The notes below the pieces were generated by a model that worked only from the letters and a program-made list of their open reading frames with translations, was not told the origin of the DNA and made no database searches. 57,085 nt of DNA from CAZKUN01 sp964555935 (GTDB lineage: Bacteria > Armatimonadota > Zipacnadia > Zipacnadales > VGFC01), in the NCBI GenBank assembly GCA_964555935.1, contig CAZKUN010000025.1, positions 1 to 57,085 of the forward strand, written 5' to 3'. The translations under genes were made by a program, and so were the position numbers. This document shows, in pieces, positions 43,378-52,274 of the stretch. How positions within the stretch are numbered: the stretch's first letter is position 1; each line of letters starts with the position of its first letter.

Positions 43378-43411
43378 CTCTTATTGCAGCGACCTCACCC
43401 GCAATAGAGAA

Positions 43412-43442
43412 GGCGACACCCGTGGCGGGTGTCACCCTTTTC
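43412..43442 (+). terminator. Intrinsic terminator after the SRPBCC gene
   Basis: GACACCCG (43415-43422) pairs with CGGGTGTC (43426-43433) around a 3-nt loop, extended past one mismatch by GG/CC, and followed by CTTTT. Confidence 0.75.
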
Positions 43443-43470
43443 CGTGTCTCTCGAATCTCTGAGCGCGGCG

Positions 43471-44517
43471 TCAGTTTATCGGTCGTCGCGCCGGACCACG
43501 CCCTGGCGCCAGCAGGCTCGGGCCGCCGTTTTTCAGGTAGACGGTATCGATCGGCACTTGCAGTCCGAGTTGCGCCGACAGCCGCCCAACTTGGCGTTCG
43601 GCATACCAGTTGATCGAAAGCTCTGTCGCCTCGCGCCACACGCTCAGCGCCTTTTTCTTGTCGCCCTTGTCCTCAAGAATCCGAGCCTTCAGGTGCAAGC
43701 CGATCCTATCTTTCATGTCGACGAGCAGATAATTCTGGAGGTGAGCCAGCGCCTCATCGTGCTTGTCAGCTTCCCACAGCCGCCACGCCGGCAGGTACCG
43801 CTCGCGGATCGTTATCGTCGCGCCGCGGGCCGTGTTGTCCGCGGGGTTCTGCTTCATGCAATAGTCGTACCAATCCAGCGCCTTCGGGATTCTCGGGATC
43901 CGCTCATAGCAGTGGCCGATCTGGCGCGGGATGTACTCCGGGTGCTTGAAGGCCAGGCACGCCCCCAGCCATTTGGCGGCTTCGTCGTACTCCTTCATCT
44001 TGTCGAAGTACGTCCACGCCAGCTCGAAGTATAGCTCGTACGTCCCCGCGTTGTAGCTGATGCCCTCGCCGAGGTAGTTAATCCCGCGCTCGATGAGCTC
44101 GCCCTGCAACGGGTAGTTCTTGATCGCCTCCGCCTCATACGAGAGGTTGTACGCGTAGTGCCAGCCCGCGAACGTCCACGGCTCAAGCCAGTGGGGGTCA
44201 AGCAGCGTAACGGTTCGCATGACGTCTTCCGCGCCACTCGTCAGCGCGAGGTCTGACGCCTGACCCTCGTCCCAGAGCCGATGCATCTTGACCCACAGGA
44301 TGTTCGCGGCAACACCCCGGAAGCTACCCAGCATTGCCGTGGCGAGAACGCCCGTAACGGCGGCCGGGCGGAACTCCACCATCTTCGTGATTGGCGTTGG
44401 CCGGTTGTAGCCGTAGATCAGCCGGTGCCGCCCGATCCAACCGTCCAGCGGCTGGAGCGCCATCCACGCGACAAAGCAGGAGATTATGCCTAATAGGAAT
44501 TTCTCTCGTCTGCCCAT
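43471..44517 (-). CDS. Membrane-anchored TPR-like protein
   Basis: 348 residues. One N-terminal span (FLLGIISCFVAWMALQPL) and a motif GSFRGVAANILWVKMHRLWDEGQ are followed by about six helical repeat pairs (LEPWTFAGWHYAYNLSYEAEAIKNYPLQGELIERGINYL, YIPRQIGHCYERIPRIPKALDWYDYCMK and similar). The C-terminus is basic and disordered. It is the last gene of an ABC-2 exporter operon, 65 nt after the permease. Proteins of this kind recur next to ABC-2 transporters in several phyla, probably as accessory scaffolds. The exact role is unknown. Confidence 0.75.
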   Translation of the reverse strand: MGRREKFLLGIISCFVAWMALQPLDGWIGRHRLIYGYNRPTPITKMVEFRPAAVTGVLATAMLGSFRGVAANILWVKMHRLWDEGQASDLALTSGAEDVMRTVTLLDPHWLEPWTFAGWHYAYNLSYEAEAIKNYPLQGELIERGINYLGEGISYNAGTYELYFELAWTYFDKMKEYDEAAKWLGACLAFKHPEYIPRQIGHCYERIPRIPKALDWYDYCMKQNPADNTARGATITIRERYLPAWRLWEADKHDEALAHLQNYLLVDMKDRIGLHLKARILEDKGDKKKALSVWREATELSINWYAERQVGRLSAQLGLQVPIDTVYLKNGGPSLLAPGRGPARRPIN

Positions 44518-44582
44518 TGCTAAAACTCACCGCCTAAGCAGGCCACTGCACGTCGTCCGCCTCAGCCACCCGCGAGAGTGAT

Positions 44583-45482
44583 CTAGAATTCGCGGTAACT
44601 GAAGAACACGCACGCCAGTGCAACCATGACGAACGAGTAGAGGCAAGCGTGCAACACGCTCATCCCGATCATCTGCGAGTAGACGACCTCATGGGTCAGC
44701 ATCTTCTCGCGTATATCGAAGTTCTCAAAGTGAGGAATGACCCGGTACATCACCCACGCAAAGACTCGGACCGCCGGTGTAACGACTTCGGTGATCTGGG
44801 GATCCTTGTACTCGGCGATGTGCTGGAAGTGACTCCCCAACTGTCCCGCAAAGTAGACCGTCAGGCTGAACACCGCGCTGAAGATCCACGACGAAACCGT
44901 CGACACCGCGATGGCGATTGACGACAGGATCATCATCTCAAACATCAGCAGCAGGATAGCCTTGTAGCAGTTCGCGCTGGTCTCAGCCAGAGACATCATC
45001 TGGCCCGTCGAGATGGCGGCCTTGGCGAGCTGCGGGGCCTTGATGTAGTACACGATCATGAACGCGGCGCCCATCAGCAGGACGTTCACAAAGACGGTAA
45101 TCCAGCCGCCCAGGAACTTCCCGATGATGAACTCGCTGCGGCGGACGGGCTTGGCGAGAATAACGTCAACCGTGCGCTTGTCGACCTCATCAGCAATAAG
45201 CCGCGCGCCGAGGAAGACTGCGATCAGCATCCCGCACAGCCTGATCGAGCCCAGGCCGACGTCCAGCAACATGCTGAGCTGGCTATTCGGGCTGAGCGTT
45301 GCGAACATGTGGCTCAGTCCGATGAGTACCAGCGCAAAGATGAGGATCACGTTCAGGAACCGGCGGCGGCGCGCCTCAAAGAACGTCGCCGACGCGACCC
45401 GGAAGATCGCCCGGAAGTTGATCAGCGGAGTCTTGTGAGCTTGCGGCGCCGTCACTGTCTCGGCTGTCGGTGTGGTTTCCAT
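44583..45482 (-). CDS. ABC-2 type transporter permease
   Basis: 299 residues with about six spans, the ABC-2 arrangement. It has a basic juxtamembrane helix (FFEARRRRFLNVILIF), a conserved loop (ADEVDKRTVDVILAKPVRRSEFIIGKFLGG) typical of the family, and a large C-terminal pair of spans. It begins 3 nt after the ATPase gene stop and pairs with it to form an exporter. The cargo is unknown. Confidence 0.88.
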   Translation of the reverse strand: METTPTAETVTAPQAHKTPLINFRAIFRVASATFFEARRRRFLNVILIFALVLIGLSHMFATLSPNSQLSMLLDVGLGSIRLCGMLIAVFLGARLIADEVDKRTVDVILAKPVRRSEFIIGKFLGGWITVFVNVLLMGAAFMIVYYIKAPQLAKAAISTGQMMSLAETSANCYKAILLLMFEMMILSSIAIAVSTVSSWIFSAVFSLTVYFAGQLGSHFQHIAEYKDPQITEVVTPAVRVFAWVMYRVIPHFENFDIREKMLTHEVVYSQMIGMSVLHACLYSFVMVALACVFFSYREF

Positions 45483-45485
45483 AGA

Positions 45486-46430
45486 TCAATCACCCTCTTG
45501 CCCTTCGACGACATCTATGAAGACCTGTTCGAGCGTCCGACGGTCGGGGCCGACCTCCAGCACCTGCGCGCCCCCTCCGCTGAGGAGTTGCGCGACGCCT
45601 ATGGCCTGCTCCTGTCCGCTCGTCTTCACAATCAGCTCGCCGTTATCCTCAGTGACTTCCGCGCCGTCGGTCGCGGCCTTCTCCTTCAGCTCAGCCGAGA
45701 CGTCCGTCGCCCGCACGCGATACCCCGCGCCGGCCTTCAACACATCGTCCATGGTGCCGGTCATCTCAAGCTTGCCCTGGCTGACGATGGCGACGCTGTC
45801 GCACATCGGCTCCATGTCCTTCAGCAGGTGCGAGCACAGGAAGACCGTCTTGCCCATGTCCCGAAGGTTGGTGATGATGCTACGCATCCGGATGGCCCCC
45901 ATTGGGTCCAGTCCGGCGGTAGGCTCATCAAGGAAGACGAGGTCAGGGTCGTTCAGCAATGCCTGCGCGACCGCAACGCGCTGCATCATGCCCTTGGAGA
46001 ATTCATGGACGCGGAAGTGTTTGCGGTCCGCCATCCCCACGAGTTCGAGCAGCTCCTCGATTTTGGCATCGAGGCTCTTTCCGCGCAGCCCAAACAGCGT
46101 CCCGTAGAACCGAAGTAGCTCCGGCGCATTCAGGTGGTCGTAGAAGTACGGACCGTCGGGGACATAACCTATCCGGGATTTGTAGCCCGAACTCCCTAGG
46201 GGCAGCCCAAGAACTTCGCCGGTCCCTCGGGTCGGGAAGAGCAATCCAAGCAGAAGCTTCAGCGTGGTTGTCTTCCCGGCTCCATTGGGTCCAACAAGCC
46301 CAAAGATGACGCCCTCGGGGACCTCTAGATCAAGGTCGCCGATACCGACATGCGTGCCACGAATGCCGATCCGGTAGACCTTCGTGAGACCCTCAGTACG
46401 AATGGCAATACCTATTGCGCCCACCTCCAA
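45486..46430 (-). CDS. ABC transporter ATP-binding protein
   Basis: About 314 residues. Walker A GPNGAGKT at 47-54, signature FSKGMMQRVAVAQAL, Walker B LVFLDEPTAGLDPMG and the H-loop His in LCSHLLKD are all present. A C-terminal regulatory extension of ~90 residues is typical of DrrA-like ABC-2 ATPases. The mapped start is a TTG at 46430; the GTG at 46424 is possible, and the GGAGG lies inside the frame, so the true start is uncertain. Together with the permease and TPR protein it forms a leftward operon. Confidence 0.92.
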   Translation of the reverse strand: MEVGAIGIAIRTEGLTKVYRIGIRGTHVGIGDLDLEVPEGVIFGLVGPNGAGKTTTLKLLLGLLFPTRGTGEVLGLPLGSSGYKSRIGYVPDGPYFYDHLNAPELLRFYGTLFGLRGKSLDAKIEELLELVGMADRKHFRVHEFSKGMMQRVAVAQALLNDPDLVFLDEPTAGLDPMGAIRMRSIITNLRDMGKTVFLCSHLLKDMEPMCDSVAIVSQGKLEMTGTMDDVLKAGAGYRVRATDVSAELKEKAATDGAEVTEDNGELIVKTSGQEQAIGVAQLLSGGGAQVLEVGPDRRTLEQVFIDVVEGQEGD

Positions 46431-46540
46431 CTGCAGCGGCCGACATGCTAGCCACGAAATGCGGCGAGGCCGACCCCCGGTTCAGATAACACTTATGGTA
46501 ACGCAGGTGCGTGGACAGAATGTTCCCCCGGCTCAGCATG

Positions 46541-46571
46541 AAAAGGCGTTGCCTCCGAAGAGCCAACGCCT
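46541..46571 (-). terminator. Intrinsic terminator of the HEAT-lipoprotein gene
   Basis: AGGCGTTG / CAACGCCT arms (46544-46551 and 46564-46571) with a 12-nt loop. Read leftward, the stem is followed by TTT, giving TTTT with the closing base. Confidence 0.7.
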
Positions 46572-46611
46572 GGTGCTCAGTTGGGTGCTGTCCTTACGAC
46601 GTCCGAAGAGC

Positions 46612-47385
46612 CTAAGCCTCCTCGGAACCCTCGTCTTCATCGGTCGGCTCAGCCGACTCGTCGGCAGCGTCCGTCTCGTCGTCCGTAGGTTCCTCATCCG
46701 CGGCGTCGGTGGCCTCGTCCGCGGGCTCGGCCGATTCATCAACAGCCTCGGTGGCCTCGTCGGCGGCCTCATCGACATCCTCGTCTGCCGTCTCGTCAGC
46801 TTCGTCCTCGGTGATCACCATGCCGCGAGCTGCCGGATCATACGCCTCAACGAACCGGCCGTCGTCGAGCATCTCGCGCTCGGCCGCCGTCCCATAGTAC
46901 CCGAGCTTCTTCAGCGACGTCACGTATTCGACGCGCACCTTCATCGACGACGCGTCGTTAGCCCGGCCCTTCAGCGCGCCGATCGCCCGCCGACTGCCGA
47001 TCTCGCCCAATATCCAACACGCCTTCGTGCGAACCGGCGACTCGAGATGCATGTCCCCGATGGTGGCGCTGAGCTGTTCGATTACCGGGTTCTGCTCGCT
47101 CTTCTTCGCGTTCGGATGCTCCGTCTCCCACTCGCGGCCCTTGAGTACCAGCGTGTTGCCCGCGGACTCTAGAAGATCCGGGTCGCCCTCAAGCGCCTCG
47201 ACGAGCAGTTCGATTGCCCTCTCGTCATCGATGACCTTCAACTTATCAATCGCCATTTGGCGCTGAGTCAGTTTCATCGAATCGAGATTCTCTTGCTGCT
47301 CCTCGATCGGGTCAACCGCGCACCCAGCCAGCAACAGAACCGGTAGCGCTATACAGAGTAGGAGTACGAGCCAACGGGTCGACAT
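46612..47385 (-). CDS. HEAT-repeat lipoprotein with acidic low-complexity tail
   Basis: 257 residues with GGAGG 8 nt before the ATG. A signal peptide ends in the lipobox LAGC (Cys22). Residues ~30-185 hold HEAT/PBS-like helical repeats (KLKVIDDERAIELLVEALEGDP, VRTKACWILGEIGSRRAIGALKGRA). The last ~70 residues are almost only Ala, Asp, Glu, Thr, Ser and Pro in ADE-rich short repeats, disordered and strongly acidic. It is the third of three co-directional HEAT genes. The protein should be anchored to the membrane and act as a scaffold. Confidence 0.85.
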   Translation of the reverse strand: MSTRWLVLLLCIALPVLLLAGCAVDPIEEQQENLDSMKLTQRQMAIDKLKVIDDERAIELLVEALEGDPDLLESAGNTLVLKGREWETEHPNAKKSEQNPVIEQLSATIGDMHLESPVRTKACWILGEIGSRRAIGALKGRANDASSMKVRVEYVTSLKKLGYYGTAAEREMLDDGRFVEAYDPAARGMVITEDEADETADEDVDEAADEATEAVDESAEPADEATDAADEEPTDDETDAADESAEPTDEDEGSEEA

Positions 47386-47425
47386 GGAAATGCCTCCGGT
47401 GTGCTTCCGCGTGAGTGCCGGCGTC

Positions 47426-48523
47426 CTAGCTGGCGCCCTCGTGGGTTGAGTTCGTTTCCTTGACTGCCAGGCCGCGGCTGTCGCACGCCGTCTTAGCCGC
47501 GAGCCGACCCCAATAGCCCGCCTCGCCCTCTTCGATCAACTCGGCGGCCATCACCACGAGCTTCTCGTTGATCTCGGGGTCGACGTCGTTCTCGGAGATT
47601 CTCGGATGTCGCGTCAGAGCCCGGCATGCCCACATGCGCGTGTCGGAGTCCTCGTCCTCGAGAGCGCCGAGCAACGTGTTGGCCATGGCCTGCTTGACGC
47701 CGCCGTCCTCTGGAACTCTCGACAGATCCTCAATCGCCATGCAGGCGTACTGTCTCACCAGCGCCGCAGGCTCGATTTCGTCGTCCGCCGACGCGAACAC
47801 CGCGTTTAGCGCGGCGTCTGAGCCGATCGCGCCGAGAGCGAGAACGCACTCGCGACGCAGTTCAATCTCTTTGTCCGCCGGCGCGGCTTCGGCGGCTGGA
47901 GGCGGATCCTCCTCCTCGACCTCTTCGGCCTCGTCATCACCCTCGTCCTCGTCGGCTTCCTCCTCCTCGACCTCCGGCTCCTTTGGCGGCACGTCAGGTC
48001 GCCCTTCGAGGATGCTCGCGAGCGGCCCGACAGCCAGTTCGGCATCCTCATCAGCCAGCCCATGCATGCGGAGCAGGCAGAGAGCCTGAACGGCGAGGGA
48101 CCGCGTGTCCATCTCTTGATCCGTGTCGGTGATGATGCCAACCAACGCGTTGGCGCCGTCGAGGTACGCCACGTTGCCGATGGCAACAACCGACGCGCGC
48201 CGAACGGGAGGCCACTCATCCCCCAACTGCTCGACCAGTGCGGGACCGGCTTTCTCGGGCGAGCCGTTCTCTCCGAGCAGCACGGCAGCGCGCATGCGCT
48301 CCTTCTTGCGCTCGGAGGACAGCCTCTCGATCAGTTCGCCCTCGACTGCCGAACCGTGCTTCGCCAGTTCCGCCATCGTGTCGATGGCAACATCGGACGA
48401 ATCGTGGTCGAGGTCGTCCAACTGCTCGGCCCTCTTCTCGGCCTGGTCGACCTTAGCCCAGACGATCCCGGCCCCGATAACGACCGCGATCAGTGCCAGC
48501 ACCACATATGCACGTGTACTCAT
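47426..48523 (-). CDS. Membrane-anchored HEAT-repeat protein
   Basis: 365 residues. An N-terminal span (YVVLALIAVVIGAGIVWA) anchors a HEAT-repeat region (MAELAKHGSAVEGELIERL, VRRASVVAIGNVAYLDGANALVGI). An insert of about 40 residues very rich in Glu and Pro (EEEEADEDEGDDEAEEVEEEDPPP) separates it from more repeats (RRECVLALGAIGSDAALNAVF, TRMWACRALTRHP). The start has AGGACC/GGAG upstream and lies 64 nt after the larger HEAT gene. Function unknown; a scaffold is likely. Confidence 0.8.
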   Translation of the reverse strand: MSTRAYVVLALIAVVIGAGIVWAKVDQAEKRAEQLDDLDHDSSDVAIDTMAELAKHGSAVEGELIERLSSERKKERMRAAVLLGENGSPEKAGPALVEQLGDEWPPVRRASVVAIGNVAYLDGANALVGIITDTDQEMDTRSLAVQALCLLRMHGLADEDAELAVGPLASILEGRPDVPPKEPEVEEEEADEDEGDDEAEEVEEEDPPPAAEAAPADKEIELRRECVLALGAIGSDAALNAVFASADDEIEPAALVRQYACMAIEDLSRVPEDGGVKQAMANTLLGALEDEDSDTRMWACRALTRHPRISENDVDPEINEKLVVMAAELIEEGEAGYWGRLAAKTACDSRGLAVKETNSTHEGAS

Positions 48524-48587
48524 GAGGTCCTACTCCGTTCTCTTCGCTAACCTCGCAACTGCTTCACGTCGAGGGCTGCGGCGCCCC

Positions 48588-51500
48588 TCACATTGCGTCC
48601 AATAGCTTCTCAAGCTCCGCCAGAGCCGCATCGAGATCATTCTGCGGCGGCTCCTGGCCAGGGGGCAGGGCGTCGAAGAAGTCGCGAGCCATCTTGTCGC
48701 CCGTCACGTACATGGAGATCGATATCCAGTCGCGCGTTGTGGCTTCGGTGCCGGCCTCGGCTTGCCGGTACTGGTTGCGCGCGCGAAGCAGGTACGGGTC
48801 GACCGCTACGTTGCCGAGTCGCCCGATCACCGACGCCGCGAATGGACGGTCCTCGGGCTGACACGATTTCAGGAAGTCGATGCACGGAAGCACGGCCGCC
48901 TCGCCGATCACGGCAACGGAGAGTCCAAGCTTGGCCTTCAGCTCAGGATCGGTCTCCGCGATGGCGAGGCCGAGAAGCGTCGTCGCGGCGTCCATGGCCT
49001 CCTGGGACTTGCCTTCGCTCTCTTCCGACAGCCGTCGACCAATGTCTGCGATGGCGCCGGCCGCCAGCCGCGCGCCTGTGCCGCCCGCCTCGCACAGCGG
49101 GATGAGCACCGGCACGGACGTATCCGTCCCGAGCAACCCTAGAGCCTTGATCGACTCGTATCGGACATCGCTGTCGATCGCTGCGTCCTTGACGCCGTTC
49201 TCCAGGATCCCCGGCACTCGAGCCTGCGCGACAGCGACGGCTGCGGTCTGCTGAAGTTCGGGCTCGTCGTCGTTGAGCTTCCCTTCCAGGATCCCGAGGG
49301 CCCACTCGCGGTCGGCCTTTGTTTCCGTCTTGCGCGCCACGGTCGCGATGGCAACTATGGCCGCGTAGTCAGCCCCCTCCACGTCGGAGGCTGCGTGTGT
49401 CTCAAGCAACTGCTTGCTGGCTGGATCGGAGCCTGCGGATAGGGCTATCCCGGCCTCCTGAATAGCATTCATGTCGGCTTTGGACAGGTTCTGCGCCTCG
49501 CCGGCGGACGTTGCGCTGGCGACCGCCGAACGCAACTCTTCCTGACCGCCAACGTGTTCGGCCAGCAGGATCGCCGCCCGACGCTGAACGTCAACATCCG
49601 CGTCTGTCAGGAGCTTCGCGAATTCAGCAAGCGCCGGCGGATCGTACCACTCGATGAGCCGGCTCATCGTCGCGGCTCTGACGCCGCCATCTTCGTCCTG
49701 CAGCAGCGCCGCCAACGTCGGCGTGGCCGTCGGATTGCCCAGCTTCACCAACGCCGCCGCCACCGCCATGCGGACCTGCGGCGCATCGTCATCCGCGGCC
49801 GTCAACAGCGGCGTGACCGCATCGGCCTGCTGCCCGGAGCCACCGAGCGCCCGGGCGGCTGCCGCCCGTGCGGCGGGGTTCGGGTTCGATTCGAGCTGCT
49901 TCGCCGTCGCCGCGATCGCATCATGGCCAATCTCACCGAGAGCGATCGACACCCACTTCAGCACCTGCGCATCGGTCGAACCGAGGCTATCCACAAGAGC
50001 CGGCACCGCTGGCGCGCCGATGTCGGCCAGCGCCTGCTGCACCGTGTAGCTGACGCGGCGATCCGGGTCATCGAGCGCCACGATCAGTTCCGGCACGGCA
50101 TCCGCACCGATGCCCGACAGCGCATCGCGCGCGGCGTTGTAGACCTTCCAGTCATCATCAGCCAGCGCCGCCGCGAGTCGCGGAATGGCCTTCACTAGTT
50201 GCTCGGTAACCTTCGGATCGGTCTGCGTCTCGGCCATCGACCTCAGAGCGTCCGACGCGGTCTGCCGCACGGCGACTCGCGAGTCCTGCAACTGGCCCCC
50301 GAGCAGCGGAACCGCTCGCGACGTGCCAATGCGGGCGACGGCGCGTGTCGCCAGCAACCGCACCTCATCGTCGGGGTGCTTGAGTGCCGGGGTCAGCGGC
50401 GCGATGGCCGGTGGGCCGACCTTTTCCAGCGCCACGGCAAGCTCCGAGGCCGCGCCGACGCGATTGTTGTTCAGCGCATCGGCAAGCGGCTTGGCGGCGG
50501 CAAGCGCCGTGTCGTTCGGCGGACCATCAGCGGGCTTCAAATCCGCCACAATAAACTCTCGGGCCGCGGAAATCTCGCCAAGCGCCTGCGCGGCGGCCGC
50601 CTTGACCTCCGCCCGCGGATCAGCCAGAGCGGCGATCAGTGGTTTCGTTGCGCCCTCAGCCATCGCCGTCAACCGCAGGCGCCCCACCGCCACGGCGGCC
50701 TTGCGGCGAACTGTCCATTCTGGGTCGTTCTGCAGCAGGTCAAGCAATCCACTGACCATCTTCTCCGCCTCGGCAGCGGCCAGCGGGACCGCAAGCACGT
50801 CGCCGTTGACGGACCAGACCTGGTTACCGCACGCGCCGAGCAGTTCGCAGCCCGTCGCGCGGACATCCGCGTCCTCGTGCCCGAGGAGCTGGTCCAGCAC
50901 CGCCGGCATGATGGCGATCTTGTTGACCGTGACAATGCCCTTCGCCGTGCTCAGGCGCCGCAGGTACTTCGCGGCCTCCTGCTTCTGATCGGCTGTCGGC
51001 GGCGGGGCCATGATGATCTCCATCGCCAGATCATCGACGATGAGATCGCTGTCCTCGGCCAATACCTTCGCGTAGTCGTCCTTGGCCAACTGGATGAGAG
51101 CATTCTGCACGTGGGGATGCCGCACCCGCGCATCCGAGAGGAGTTCCGCCGTCTTCATCTCCGACAGGTCGTGCACCGCGAGGCGTTCCTCCGGATTGCG
51201 GAGGATCTTATCGTACTCCTCAAGCCAGTCCTTTCGTGTCTCAATGAGAGCCTTGGCGCCCGTGATCTTCGCGTTGCGCGCGTTCAGAATCGCGTTCAAC
51301 TGGTCGCGGGCGGCAACGCGCACGTAGTCGTCCCACGCGTCCATCAGGTTGCTAAGCGGATCGACAGCGGCTTCGCCGATAGCGCTGAGCTGCCCAGCGC
51401 AGGCGCCGCGACGGCTGGCGTCCTTATCCTGGATGGCCTCGATCAGCAGGTCCATAATGACCTGGCCCTGCTTGCGCATTGCCTCGCGAATGCGCGCTTG

Positions 51501-51806
51501 CGGGCCATCATCCAGAACCCCAACCGCGCCGGCCGCCTCCCAGAATCCATCCTGCGAGCCCATGCGCGCGATCGCCAGCGCCGCGCGCTGTTGTACCCAG
51601 CGCGGCCGCTCGTCCAGGGCGTCCAGAAGGTCCTGTTGCTCGACCAACGTTCTCGCCGCCTCAAGCTGCGCCATCGGCTTGCCATCGGCGAAGACCCTAG
51701 CCATCCGGTCGTACTCGCCCTTGTGATGGATGGCATAGCCCACGATGATCGCTATCAGCGACCCGACTATTACCCACGTGACCGTCCTGCGAGTTGTTTC
51801 GTCCAC
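48588..51806 (-). CDS. Large membrane-anchored HEAT-repeat protein (1072 aa)
   Basis: A GTG start at 51806 with GGAG upstream. One N-terminal span (VTWVIVGSLIAIIVGYAIH) is followed by a nearly uninterrupted solenoid of HEAT/armadillo-like repeats, roughly 20 or more. Typical units are PLIAALADPRAEVKAAAAQALGEI, LVDSLGSTDAQVLKWVSIALGEIG and TLAALLQDEDGGVRAATMSRLIEW. The regular spacing of about 32-38 residues and the DxxxxVR motif are clear. The long solenoid would give an extended binding surface on the extracytoplasmic side of the membrane. It is the first gene of the three-gene leftward HEAT operon. Confidence 0.88.
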   Translation of the reverse strand: MDETTRRTVTWVIVGSLIAIIVGYAIHHKGEYDRMARVFADGKPMAQLEAARTLVEQQDLLDALDERPRWVQQRAALAIARMGSQDGFWEAAGAVGVLDDGPQARIREAMRKQGQVIMDLLIEAIQDKDASRRGACAGQLSAIGEAAVDPLSNLMDAWDDYVRVAARDQLNAILNARNAKITGAKALIETRKDWLEEYDKILRNPEERLAVHDLSEMKTAELLSDARVRHPHVQNALIQLAKDDYAKVLAEDSDLIVDDLAMEIIMAPPPTADQKQEAAKYLRRLSTAKGIVTVNKIAIMPAVLDQLLGHEDADVRATGCELLGACGNQVWSVNGDVLAVPLAAAEAEKMVSGLLDLLQNDPEWTVRRKAAVAVGRLRLTAMAEGATKPLIAALADPRAEVKAAAAQALGEISAAREFIVADLKPADGPPNDTALAAAKPLADALNNNRVGAASELAVALEKVGPPAIAPLTPALKHPDDEVRLLATRAVARIGTSRAVPLLGGQLQDSRVAVRQTASDALRSMAETQTDPKVTEQLVKAIPRLAAALADDDWKVYNAARDALSGIGADAVPELIVALDDPDRRVSYTVQQALADIGAPAVPALVDSLGSTDAQVLKWVSIALGEIGHDAIAATAKQLESNPNPAARAAAARALGGSGQQADAVTPLLTAADDDAPQVRMAVAAALVKLGNPTATPTLAALLQDEDGGVRAATMSRLIEWYDPPALAEFAKLLTDADVDVQRRAAILLAEHVGGQEELRSAVASATSAGEAQNLSKADMNAIQEAGIALSAGSDPASKQLLETHAASDVEGADYAAIVAIATVARKTETKADREWALGILEGKLNDDEPELQQTAAVAVAQARVPGILENGVKDAAIDSDVRYESIKALGLLGTDTSVPVLIPLCEAGGTGARLAAGAIADIGRRLSEESEGKSQEAMDAATTLLGLAIAETDPELKAKLGLSVAVIGEAAVLPCIDFLKSCQPEDRPFAASVIGRLGNVAVDPYLLRARNQYRQAEAGTEATTRDWISISMYVTGDKMARDFFDALPPGQEPPQNDLDAALAELEKLLDAM

Positions 51807-51986
51807 TTGTCCACTCCTCGAAGCGGCCGAGGCCGCCGATCACGGCTCCGAAGAACCAAATGCCCTATCAGTGAATGGCCGAATCGCTCCGCCTACACGT
51901 GCAGACGGAAAAGCGGCGCCGCCCCAAGCAACCTTGGCGGCACCCCCAGTCTCGACCGGTGCGAACGTGAGCATCTTGGACCCGCT

Positions 51987-52015
51987 ATTATACCAGAAAC
52001 AAGCGGCATTGAGAA
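51987..52015 (-). promoter_or_regulatory. Leftward extended -10 promoter for the HEAT operon
   Basis: On the minus strand TTCTCA (52015-52010), a 17-bp spacer, and a consensus TATAAT (51992-51987) preceded by TGg. The predicted start is near 51980, about 175 nt before the first HEAT gene. Confidence 0.6.
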
Positions 52016-52175
52016 TCCAGCGCCCATGAAACATCGCGGGCCGACCCGACAGCAGCCGCCCCGAACTAGCGGGTTCTTCCTCACCCTCACATCAATCCCT
52101 TCTTGCGAGCGGGCCTTGTCGCCCTAATTTCGGCCGCCCTTAGTGACGCGAAGGCAGACGCTGGGCCGGGGTCCG

Positions 52176-52205
52176 TTGATCTTGGGGACCCTTCTGTGCT
52201 ATCGT
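52176..52205 (+). promoter_or_regulatory. Candidate promoter for mreB
   Basis: TTGATC (52176-52181), an 18-bp spacer and TATCGT (52200-52205) preceded by TGc. Confidence 0.4.
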
Positions 52206-52223
52206 GTTTCGAGGGGATGTACC

Positions 52224-52246
52224 ACGCGACCCATCATGGGTCGCGT
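52224..52246 (+). other. 10-bp perfect hairpin in the mreB leader
   Basis: ACGCGACCCA (52224-52233) and TGGGTCGCGT (52237-52246) with a TCA loop, followed by TTCTGTC. It lies between the promoter and the mreB ATG, 28 nt from the start codon, and could attenuate transcription or affect mRNA stability. Confidence 0.5.
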
Positions 52247-52274
52247 TTCTGTCGTCTAAGGGGCGCTCCCACGC

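Larger units (their letters stand above)
51807..52274. other. 468-bp divergent region between HEAT operon and mreB
   Basis: No gene is supported; a 33-codon ATG ORF at 52026 lacks a Shine-Dalgarno. The region holds a leftward extended -10 promoter, a rightward promoter and a hairpin in the mreB leader, each listed separately. Confidence 0.5.

Noticed and set aside
50199..52127. 642-codon plus-strand ORF opposite the large HEAT gene
   Set aside because: It mirrors a clear repeat protein on the other strand, is Arg/His-rich without domains, and runs through the promoter region. Long antisense ORFs are common in GC-rich coding DNA.
52026..52127. 33-codon ORF in the mreB upstream region
   Set aside because: No Shine-Dalgarno, no domain, and biased composition.
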